Origin: Thermoplasmata archaeon | GTDB taxonomy: Archaea > Thermoplasmatota > Thermoplasmata > B31-G17 | Assembly (NCBI GenBank): GCA_003649915.1 | Contig: QMTG01000013.1 | Coordinates: 1 to 15,535 of the forward strand | Direction of reading: 5' to 3' | DNA: 15,535 nucleotides | Part shown: positions 5,330 through 11,499 of the stretch, piece by piece | Numbering within the stretch: position 1 is the stretch's first letter | Layout of the letters: each line of letters opens with the position of its first letter | Position numbers and translations under genes: made by a program | The notes under the pieces: generated by a model | Database searches by the model: none | Seen by the model: the letters and a program-made list of their open reading frames with translations, nothing else | What the model was told of the DNA's origin: nothing

Positions 5330-6531
5330 TGAAGAGTAGGATTTCGGCAATATTTTGCAAGAAAAGTGAGAAATTACTTGGCAAGAAAATAGTGATGGGG
5401 ATAACGGGGAGTATTGCTGCTGTGGAGTGTGTTAAACTTGCAAGGGAATTAATAAGGCACGGCGCAGAGGTCTATGCCGTTATGAGTAAAGAGGCAACAA
5501 AAATAATACACCCGTACGCACTCGAGTATGCCACGGGAAATAAGCCAATGGCGGACATCACGGGAGATGTTGAGCATGTAGAACTGCTTGGAGAGCATGA
5601 TAAGAGGGCTGATCTCTTAATTATTGCACCGTGTACCGCAAACACAATATCTAAAATTGCCAATGGCATAGACGACACGCCTGTTACCACATTTGCCACC
5701 ACTGCAATAGGCTCTGGGGTGCCCATAATTATCGTGCCTGCCATGCATACATCCATGTTCAACCATCCTGTTGTCAGAGAAAATTTGAAAAGAGTTGAAA
5801 GACTTGGTGTGGATGTTATAATGCCGAGGATTGAAGAGGGAAGCGCAAAATTTCCAGACATTGGATACATCACAGCAAGGGTTATAAGGAGGATTGGGAG
5901 GGGAGACTTAAAGGGTAAGAAAATACTCGTAATTACAGGTGCAAGTGCGGAGAAGATTGATTGCTTTCGCGTAATATCTAACATGAGCACTGGCGCTATG
6001 GGGATAGAGATTGCAAAGGCGTGCTATCTTCGAGGTGCAGATGTGGATTTATGGGCTGGTATAGTTAGGTGTGAGATACCGAGTTGGATTGAGCCGAGCA
6101 GATTTTTTACGTCTGTTCTTGACCTGCAAGATATGGTTAAGAATTGTGAATATTACGACGCCGTCTTTGTTCCAGCAGCAATATCAGACTTTATTCCGTC
6201 AAAGTATGATGGTAAGATTGCATCAAATGCCGAGCATATAGTAAGGCTAAGACCTGCGCCAAAGATAGTAAAATTGCTCAGGGATAAGTGTAAGGGCATG
6301 CTTGTCCCGTTCAAGGCCGAGTGCAACGTGGAGCGCAAAGTTCTATTGGAAAGATCTAGGGCACTGCTAAAATCATGCAATGCTGATTACGTCGTTGCTA
6401 ACGACATAGCACATGTGAGGGAGGATAAGACTGAGGTTATTATTATTGGTGATGGGGTGGAGGTAGAAGTTTCCGGAGAGAAATATAGGGTGGCAGAAAA
6501 AATTCTGGACGTGGTTTTCCATGGTGAGTAA
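5326..6531 (+). CDS. coaBC: Bifunctional phosphopantothenoylcysteine decarboxylase / phosphopantothenate-cysteine ligase
   Basis: Catalyses two CoA steps: ligation of cysteine to 4'-phosphopantothenate, then FMN-dependent decarboxylation to 4'-phosphopantetheine. It is 401 aa, a normal fusion length. The N-terminal CoaC flavoprotein domain (about 18-190) shows the FMN-binding MGITGSIAA (24-32), catalytic His84 (VEHVELL) and the APCTANTISKIANGI segment (101-115). At the substrate-contact motif it reads PAMHTSMF (138-145), with His where the bacterial family has Asn. The clamp region reads IEEGSAKFP (169-177) with no cysteine, unlike the bacterial version. The CoaB ligase domain (about 196-400) shows VITGASAEKID, ISNMSTGAMG (218-225), AAISDF (284-289) and VANDI (357-361). 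It overlaps the preceding gene by 4 bp and the pantoate kinase by 11 bp. The second Met codon (5329) is an equally possible start. Confidence 0.95.
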   Translation: MMKSRISAIFCKKSEKLLGKKIVMGITGSIAAVECVKLARELIRHGAEVYAVMSKEATKIIHPYALEYATGNKPMADITGDVEHVELLGEHDKRADLLIIAPCTANTISKIANGIDDTPVTTFATTAIGSGVPIIIVPAMHTSMFNHPVVRENLKRVERLGVDVIMPRIEEGSAKFPDIGYITARVIRRIGRGDLKGKKILVITGASAEKIDCFRVISNMSTGAMGIEIAKACYLRGADVDLWAGIVRCEIPSWIEPSRFFTSVLDLQDMVKNCEYYDAVFVPAAISDFIPSKYDGKIASNAEHIVRLRPAPKIVKLLRDKCKGMLVPFKAECNVERKVLLERSRALLKSCNADYVVANDIAHVREDKTEVIIIGDGVEVEVSGEKYRVAEKILDVVFHGE

Positions 6532-7417
6532 AGCACCCGGACATATAACGGGTTTTTTCTCCGTAGTATTTGGGAAAAACTTGGAGTCTACGGGATCTAT
6601 TGGTGCGGGGGTTTGTATAGAGCCCGGTGCTAGTGTGGATCTGAGGGTGCAACAAGGTGTTGGGAGTATAAAGGTCGTTGATAATGGCGTGGAAGTTGCG
6701 GGTGATATTACAAAGAGGGTTATATCTAATATCTTGGGTGATAGGCTGCAGATGTACGATATTGAGGTGGTTGTCGAGCACAGCCTTCCTCTCTCTCAAG
6801 GGTTCGGATTGAGCGCATCAATAGCACTGAGTGTTGCGAATGAGGTTGTGAAAAAATTTGGGATGAGAAAAAATCCCCAAGATATGCTTAGATATGTCCA
6901 TGAAGCAGAGGTGAAACTCGGCGGCGGAATGGGCGATGCTGTTGCGGAAGTTTTTGGCTCTTTTGTTCTCAGGGAAAAAGCAGGCCTGCCCCCCTATGGC
7001 AGGGTAAGGGTGTTGAATTTTGAGCACGATACTGTTGTGGCAACGATTGTTGGTCCACCCATACTCACAGCAACAATTCTGGGAAATTCTAGTGTTATGG
7101 ATAAAATAAACAGAGTAGGGGCTGAATGTGTGAGAGAATTTGCCCATAATCCAAGTATTGATAACTTTTTTGCACAATCTTGGCGTTTTTCTACCGAAAC
7201 AGGACTTGCATGTGCTAAAATAAGAAGGGTTGTTGATGATGTGAGGAAATTCGGATTGGCATCCATGTGCATGCTTGGCAACGCAGTGTTTGCCATAGGT
7301 GATGAGGATAAGTTGCGAAGAACAATGGAGAAATTTGGGGAGGTTCATGTGCTCAAGGTTGCAAGAAAAGGGGCTGATGGGTACTTTTCCCATAATACTT
7401 TGCATCCTAAACCCTAG
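6521..7417 (+). CDS. pok: Pantoate kinase (archaeal GHMP kinase)
   Basis: Archaea make 4'-phosphopantothenate by phosphorylating pantoate with this kinase and then joining beta-alanine with phosphopantothenate synthetase, rather than by pantothenate synthetase and pantothenate kinase. The 298-aa protein starts directly with SKAPGHITGFF and carries the GHMP ATP-binding loop SLPLSQGFGLSAS (88-100) and motif GGGMGDA (134-140). The overall order and length match the archaeal pantoate kinase family (COG1829). Overlap with coaBC, one step further along the same pathway, strongly supports the function over mevalonate- or homoserine-kinase alternatives. The ribosome site is weak, so translation probably depends on coupling to coaBC. 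The stop codon lies inside an inverted repeat at 7409-7441. The partner synthetase is not in the window. Confidence 0.9.
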   Translation: MVSKAPGHITGFFSVVFGKNLESTGSIGAGVCIEPGASVDLRVQQGVGSIKVVDNGVEVAGDITKRVISNILGDRLQMYDIEVVVEHSLPLSQGFGLSASIALSVANEVVKKFGMRKNPQDMLRYVHEAEVKLGGGMGDAVAEVFGSFVLREKAGLPPYGRVRVLNFEHDTVVATIVGPPILTATILGNSSVMDKINRVGAECVREFAHNPSIDNFFAQSWRFSTETGLACAKIRRVVDDVRKFGLASMCMLGNAVFAIGDEDKLRRTMEKFGEVHVLKVARKGADGYFSHNTLHPKP

Positions 7418-7441
7418 CATTGCACGCTATGCGTAGGGTTT
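7409..7441. repeat. Inverted repeat overlapping the pantoate kinase stop codon
   Basis: AAACCCTA (7409-7416) pairs with TAGGGTTT (7434-7441), and inside it GCAT (7417-7420) pairs with ATGC (7429-7432), with one bulged G at 7433 and an 8-nt loop. This makes a 12-bp stem that begins inside the coding region and ends 3 bp before the next TATA box. It may be a terminator hairpin, an mRNA 3' stabiliser or a protein-binding site; no T-run follows it on the plus strand, which speaks against a classic terminator. Confidence 0.55.
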
Positions 7442-7443
7442 AA

Positions 7444-7478
7444 GATATAAATAGCGAAAATATGGAAACTAATATATA
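7444..7478 (+). promoter_or_regulatory. Promoter region of the zinc-ribbon/asnS operon (two TATA candidates)
   Basis: GATATAAATAG (7444-7454) and AATATATA (7471-7478) are both good TATA elements. The first would start transcription near 7475. The second would start near 7500, exactly at a GTG codon in frame with the zinc-ribbon gene. Which is used decides the start of that gene. Confidence 0.5.
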
Positions 7479-7490
7479 GGAATCATCGGA

Positions 7491-7805
7491 TTGCATTCTG
7501 TGCCTGTGGAAGGTGGCGAGATTGCTGGGGATGTCTGCGTTTATGTTGTCGTGCTCATTCTTATTATAATTGTTCTGTACGTAGCCCTTTACCTTATATT
7601 GGTGAGAAGAAAAGAAGTGAGAATGTTCTGTGATTACTGCGGTGAAACTAGGATTGCTATCTCAGATTGCTGTAATGCACCGATAAAGGTAAAAGGCATA
7701 CGCTATATATGCAGGGCGTGTGGAAAGGATGCGGAGCCTATATGCGCTGTTTGCAGGCATAGGATGGGAGTGAAGGAGTATGGCAGGATTGGGCACGGCA
7801 AATGA
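7491..7805 (+). CDS. Small membrane-anchored zinc-ribbon protein, upstream of asnS
   Basis: Not a family I can name. One strong membrane helix (residues 15-38, rich in Val/Ile/Leu/Tyr) is followed by RRKEVR, placing the C-terminal domain in the cytosol by the positive-inside rule. That domain carries cysteine pairs C47/C50, C60/C61, C74/C77 and C85/C88, enough for two zinc ribbons. There is no ATG before the membrane segment. The candidate starts are TTG 7491, GTG 7500 and GTG 7506, and a leaderless GTG start at 7500 fits the second TATA box. An internal ATG at 7623 could give a soluble 60-aa zinc-ribbon protein, but the well-formed hydrophobic helix in frame argues for the long form. Its last 26 bases overlap asnS, so the two are translationally coupled. 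Confidence 0.7.
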   Translation: MHSVPVEGGEIAGDVCVYVVVLILIIIVLYVALYLILVRRKEVRMFCDYCGETRIAISDCCNAPIKVKGIRYICRACGKDAEPICAVCRHRMGVKEYGRIGHGK

Positions 7806-9114
7806 TGATCATGGGAGTGATATAAAGTTCGTTAAGGTAATTGATATACTCAGCGGGAAGGTATCGGGGAGGGTGGCAGTCAGGGGCTGGGTGTACAGGC
7901 ACAGGAGCACGGGGGCTGTGCAATTTATAGTTATAAGGGATTCCACGGGAGCAATACAGACAACACTTAAAAAGGGGGAAGTCACCGATGAAAAATTCGC
8001 GCTTGCGGAAAAACTGCACATAGAATCCTCCGTGGTAGTTGTTGGGGATGTGAGAGAGGATAAGAGAGCACCAGGCGGGTATGAGATAGCCGTTAGGGAC
8101 TTAAAGCCCATACACATTGGAGAGCCGTTTCCTATAACTAAGGACATGAGTGAGGATTATCTTTTGGATGTAAGGCACTTATGGGTAAGGTCAAGAGAGC
8201 AAAACGCTGTGATGAAGGTCAAGGCTAGTGTGCTGAAAGCGGCGAGGGAATGGTTCAATATGAACGATTTTTATGAGGTAACACCGCCAATAATTACACC
8301 AAGTGCGTGCGAGGGTGGTGCAACAGTATTTGCTATAGATTATTTTGGTAATGAGGCCTATCTGTCGCAAAGCGCTCAGATGTATTTAGAGGCTTTGATT
8401 TTCTCCCTTGAAAGGGTGTGGTCTCTAACACCATCTTTTCGGGCTGAGAAATCAAGAACTCCAAGGCATATTGTTGAGTTCTGGCATTTAGAGGCTGAAG
8501 AAGCTTGGGTGGGAAACGGCGAAAACATGAAAATACAGGAGGAATTGCTCTCTCACATATGTCAAAGGGTGGTTGAGTGGAATGAAAAAGAACTTGCCTT
8601 TTTGGGTCGTGATGTGAAATCTTTGCGCAGTATTGAGCCTCCATTTCCCAGAATAAAGTACGATGAAGCCATAGAGTTCCTGCAATCAAAGGGTTTTTCC
8701 ATAGAATGGGGGGACGACTTTGGGGCAAGAGAGGAGAAGGCATTGACTATTGAAGAAAGCATGCCCCTCTTTATAATAAACTATCCCAAGGAAATAAAGG
8801 CTTTCTACATGAAAGAAAACCCTGAGGATCCGAGAACTTACCTGTGCTCCGATTTGCTTGCCCCAGAAGGATATGGGGAGATTATTGGGGCAAGTGAGAG
8901 GGAAACTGACCCCAACAAACTCATCGAGCGCCTTAAGAGAGAGGGGGCGAATCTTGAGAATTATGAGTGGTACATAGACCTTCGCAGGTATGGCTCGGTT
9001 CCGCACTCGGGCTTTGGCATGGGCATTGAGAGAGTTGTGAGATGGCTGTGCAAACTCCAGCATGTGCGCGATGCTGTGCCCTTCCCCAGAACACCTAGCA
9101 GGTATTATCCGTGA
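7780..9114 (+). CDS. asnS: Asparaginyl-tRNA synthetase (class IIb)
   Basis: Attaches asparagine to tRNA-Asn. The 444-aa protein has an N-terminal OB-fold anticodon-binding domain (about 25-115) and a class II catalytic core. Motif 2 is PSFRAEKSRTPRHIVEFW (218-235), and motif 3 is GFGMGIERVV (411-420). EFWHLEAE after motif 2 and YEWYIDLRRYGSVPHSGFG (395-413) are AsnRS features; archaeal AspRS would have a different pattern here. An editing or amidotransferase route is therefore not needed for Asn-tRNA if this enzyme is active. The start overlaps the zinc-ribbon gene by 26 bp; GGGAG at 7766-7770 with 9-nt spacing is the likely ribosome site, since the nearer AAGGAG is too close to the ATG. A paralogous archaeal asparagine synthetase derived from AsnRS is an alternative, but those lack the anticodon domain. 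Confidence 0.93.
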   Translation: MAGLGTANDDHGSDIKFVKVIDILSGKVSGRVAVRGWVYRHRSTGAVQFIVIRDSTGAIQTTLKKGEVTDEKFALAEKLHIESSVVVVGDVREDKRAPGGYEIAVRDLKPIHIGEPFPITKDMSEDYLLDVRHLWVRSREQNAVMKVKASVLKAAREWFNMNDFYEVTPPIITPSACEGGATVFAIDYFGNEAYLSQSAQMYLEALIFSLERVWSLTPSFRAEKSRTPRHIVEFWHLEAEEAWVGNGENMKIQEELLSHICQRVVEWNEKELAFLGRDVKSLRSIEPPFPRIKYDEAIEFLQSKGFSIEWGDDFGAREEKALTIEESMPLFIINYPKEIKAFYMKENPEDPRTYLCSDLLAPEGYGEIIGASERETDPNKLIERLKREGANLENYEWYIDLRRYGSVPHSGFGMGIERVVRWLCKLQHVRDAVPFPRTPSRYYP

Positions 9115-9246
9115 TCGTGCCCGTCCATCTGTGTGCCTCTGTATGCGCTCTTTTGTTCTCTTATTATACAGCCATGGCGTTCATTCGTTCATTACTACTC
9201 ATCGTATTTGGGCAAAAATAAACACTTGCCATCAAAATATATAACA
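9115..9246. terminator. Convergent spacer between asnS and dph2 with T-tracts on both strands
   Basis: The 132-bp spacer has a T-rich stretch on the plus strand (9150-9164) suited to end asnS transcription, and a run of five T on the minus strand (9213-9217) suited to end dph2. No gene, tRNA or strong hairpin is apparent. Confidence 0.4.
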
Positions 9247-10317
9247 CTAATGTATTTGGTCAATCACATATCTGGGCATTGGCAGAATCCCCATCGCCAT
9301 GAGAAATTCTTGTGGGGTTATGATCGGTAAATCGTAATTTTTGTAATCGTCCAACGCAATTCTTGGGCAAGCAGTCGAAATTATACAGTCAAAGCCTATA
9401 TGAGAGAATAAATCTGGGCTCAGATGCTCAACCGCGATCATTGTTGTCCTTATCCCGTGTTTTTTGGCTAATCTGTGCAATCCTCTCGCTAACGTGTACC
9501 TGCACTGGCCATGGAGCGTGCTTAGAACTATTCCAGCAGTTTTGCAGTCCATAGTCCTTTCCACCATCAAATACCTAGACCTGAGAAAAGCGCGCGGGTC
9601 TATTATCTCAGATGCGCCCCATGGTCTTGCACATATCACATGGGCGTTCTCGGAGCCCATAAGTCCAGCCTTCCAAAGAGCCATACCCAATGGGTGAAAA
9701 TTGCCGTCACCGATAAACACAACATCCCATTCTTGATATTTTCTATTCCAAAAGCCTGCAGCCGAGAAGTTGCATCCTAGAACCACGCCATGAGTTTTGA
9801 TGCCGCGCCCTGAGGGTAATAGAACTGCGGTCAGCCCCATACCCTTCAAACATTTCTTAATGCTCGGCAGGATATGAGCATAGGTCTGAGAGGCTGTAAT
9901 AATCAAGCATGGCGCAGAAAGGGGGGCGTTTATTATGGCATCGCATACCCTTTCAATGTCAACCTTTAAATTTATTGGTAGGTAAATTATTTGTGCACTA
10001 GAACGCTTACTGTGTACTCTGTTGAACTCTTTAAAACTCAGGGATGCCATTTTTTCATGACCTATGTGCAGTATAACGTCGGCTATGTCAAACAAATAAG
10101 AGGGTATATCACATGCCCCGTAGCAGTGTTCACCTGAAAAAATAGCCTCAGCACCTTCAGTTTCCAGTATCCTAGCAACATCCCCTGCAATGCCCCTCAA
10201 TCCGTCAGGGAGCTGAAAAACCACCCTCTTGCCCCTTAGCACGTTCCGCAAACCATCAATGCCATCCTCAATGCTTTTAAGCACGCTGTACTTCCAGCCT
10301 ATTTCACCACCTTCCAT
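9247..10317 (-). CDS. dph2: Diphthamide synthase 2-(3-amino-3-carboxypropyl)histidine synthase
   Basis: Radical enzyme that uses a [4Fe-4S] cluster and S-adenosylmethionine to put a 3-amino-3-carboxypropyl group on the conserved histidine of elongation factor 2, the first step of diphthamide synthesis. Archaea use a Dph2 homodimer. The three cluster cysteines are visible, one per repeat domain: C69 (EHCYGACD), C182 (VLGCN) and C317 (STACPRIALDD), numbered from the start chosen here, and they match the spacing known for the Pyrococcus enzyme. The frame stays open to a GTG at 10368. A TATA box sits inside that extension, 27 bp before the ATG at 10317, and there is no ribosome site, so I take the leaderless 356-aa form. 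It is divergent from the radB operon. Confidence 0.93.
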   Translation of the reverse strand: MEGGEIGWKYSVLKSIEDGIDGLRNVLRGKRVVFQLPDGLRGIAGDVARILETEGAEAIFSGEHCYGACDIPSYLFDIADVILHIGHEKMASLSFKEFNRVHSKRSSAQIIYLPINLKVDIERVCDAIINAPLSAPCLIITASQTYAHILPSIKKCLKGMGLTAVLLPSGRGIKTHGVVLGCNFSAAGFWNRKYQEWDVVFIGDGNFHPLGMALWKAGLMGSENAHVICARPWGASEIIDPRAFLRSRYLMVERTMDCKTAGIVLSTLHGQCRYTLARGLHRLAKKHGIRTTMIAVEHLSPDLFSHIGFDCIISTACPRIALDDYKNYDLPIITPQEFLMAMGILPMPRYVIDQIH

Positions 10318-10337
10318 GCGGCATAGAAGGGGGTATA

Positions 10338-10350
10338 CGATAAATAAACG
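10338..10350 (-). promoter_or_regulatory. TATA box of dph2
   Basis: On the minus strand CGTTTATTTATCG is centred 27 bp before the ATG at 10317. This predicts a leaderless transcript and rules against the 17-residue longer N-terminus. Confidence 0.6.
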
Positions 10351-10363
10351 CTTTTGTTCTTTA

Positions 10364-10430
10364 ACCACACTGTGCCCTTAAGAAAAAATCCAAAATCTTA
10401 AATATGCAATCGGTAATAGACCAGTGTGGT
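10364..10430. repeat. Nine-bp inverted repeat in the dph2/radB divergent promoter
   Basis: ACCACACTG (10364-10372) and CAGTGTGGT (10422-10430) are exact inverse complements separated by 49 bp. The left arm lies just upstream of the dph2 TATA box; the right arm sits on the predicted start of the radB operon. They bracket the radB-side TATA box and could be paired binding sites for one regulator. Chance cannot be excluded. Confidence 0.35.
10398..10405 (+). promoter_or_regulatory. TATA box of the 128-aa protein/radB operon
   Basis: TTAAATAT is centred about 26 bp before 10428. Transcription would begin near the GTG at 10426 or a few bases on, leaving about 10 nt with GGTGG before the ATG at 10438. 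Confidence 0.45.
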
Positions 10431-10437
10431 GGCGGAA

Positions 10438-10824
10438 ATGTCTGCTAGAAGTGGGCATATAATGCTCGATGAAAATGTGGATTATCAGGACCTTTACAGG
10501 ATTTACGAGGAGATTTATCGGACGTTTATAGAGGAGACCAGGCAGATGCCCGAGGAAGAGGAGCAGTATATTGCAACACTGCATATCAATCTCATGGATT
10601 TGAAACACAATCGCAAGCCTGAGGGTATTAACAGGATGGGAGATATCAAACTAATATTTCCGATAAAGGCAGATAAAGGCATTGAGATGTGTATATATAG
10701 CACAACAAAGAATAACAGTGTGGTGGATGTTACAAATAAGATAAGCGATATCATGAAGAAGTACAATATAGGTCACAGAGTAGAATGGAACAGAATGAGG
10801 GTGAGCAGCAGGGATGAAAAATGA
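10438..10824 (+). CDS. Unrecognised 128-aa acidic protein preceding radB
   Basis: I do not recognise this family. From the ATG at 10438 it is 128 aa, soluble, with a single cysteine and no membrane segment. The first half is a strongly acidic helical region (DENVDYQDLYRIYEEI, then an EEEEQ run near residues 39-43). The second half alternates short predicted strands and helices (MGDIKLIFPIKADKG, IEMCIYSTTKNNSVVDVTNKISDIM) and ends in a basic segment (GHRVEWNRMRV). A GTG at 10426 is an alternative start. Its end overlaps radB by 11 bp, with the radB ribosome site inside this gene, so the two are coupled. Function in recombination or repair is suggested only by that arrangement. Confidence 0.75.
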   Translation: MSARSGHIMLDENVDYQDLYRIYEEIYRTFIEETRQMPEEEEQYIATLHINLMDLKHNRKPEGINRMGDIKLIFPIKADKGIEMCIYSTTKNNSVVDVTNKISDIMKKYNIGHRVEWNRMRVSSRDEK

Positions 10825-11497
10825 TGTTGTGAGGGTATCGACAGGCTCAAAGCCTCTTGATAATTTATTAAACGGCGGTATTGAGGCAGACTGCATAACT
10901 GAGGTCTATGGGGAGGGGGGTTGTGGCAAAACCACGCTTTGTTTGTTATTATCAAAGACTGTGGCGCTTAGTGGGAAAAGGGTCATGTATATTGATACTG
11001 AGGGTGTGAGCCTGGAACGCCTGAGGCAGATTTCTGGGGATGAGTTTGACAATGTACTGCGCAATATTGTTTTCTCAAGACCCTACAGTTTGGAAATGCA
11101 GGCTAAGGTTATAAATGATTGTGCAAGGGTTGTTGAAGCGGAAGGGGGAGATGTGGGGCTTGTTGTTGTGGACTCCGCAACCATACATTACAGGCTTGAG
11201 TTTACAGAAGAGAGCAGGATAGAGGATGTTCATGCCCTGTATTCCCAGATGGTTTCCCTCCAGGGCATTGCTAGGAAGCATAAAATCCCTGTAGTTGTTA
11301 CAGCCCATGTATACATGGACACGAGCGCAAACCGCCTGCGACCAATTGCGGAGTATGTAATAGGCAGGTTGGCAAAAACAATACTGCTTATTGAGCGTGT
11401 AGAGGGGAGTAAGAGAAAGGCTGTAATAGTAAAGCATAGAAGCCTTCCCGAGGGCAGATACGTAGAGTTCAATATAACACACAGTGGCTTTGAATGA
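10814..11497 (+). CDS. radB: DNA repair and recombination protein RadB
   Basis: RadB is the euryarchaeal RecA/RadA paralogue, a short ATPase that lacks the N-terminal helix-hairpin-helix domain of RadA and acts as an accessory factor in homologous recombination. This 227-aa protein has the normal size. Walker A is GEGGCGKT (33-40), Walker B is VGLVVVDSA (114-122, Asp120), and the conserved STGSKPLDNLLNGGI segment is at the N-terminus (9-23). Between them lies the YIDTEG motif (59-64). The C-terminal region VVVTAHVYMD and IVKHRSLPEG (KHR-type) agrees with the family. GGGTGAG at about 10799-10805 is the ribosome site. The stop codon is 2 bp from the stop of the converging ABCE1 gene, so their 3' ends must overlap as transcripts. 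Confidence 0.93.
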   Translation: MKNDVVRVSTGSKPLDNLLNGGIEADCITEVYGEGGCGKTTLCLLLSKTVALSGKRVMYIDTEGVSLERLRQISGDEFDNVLRNIVFSRPYSLEMQAKVINDCARVVEAEGGDVGLVVVDSATIHYRLEFTEESRIEDVHALYSQMVSLQGIARKHKIPVVVTAHVYMDTSANRLRPIAEYVIGRLAKTILLIERVEGSKRKAVIVKHRSLPEGRYVEFNITHSGFE

Positions 11498-11499
11498 TT

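Noticed and set aside
6818..7420. A 200-codon open frame on the minus strand opposite the pantoate kinase
   Set aside because: Antisense to a well-supported GHMP kinase; composition is Cys/His/Asn-rich without coherent motifs, and no promoter or ribosome site is evident.
10318..10368. GTG-initiated N-terminal extension of Dph2
   Set aside because: The TATA box lies inside it at 27 bp from the ATG at 10317, so the extension is not expected to be transcribed.
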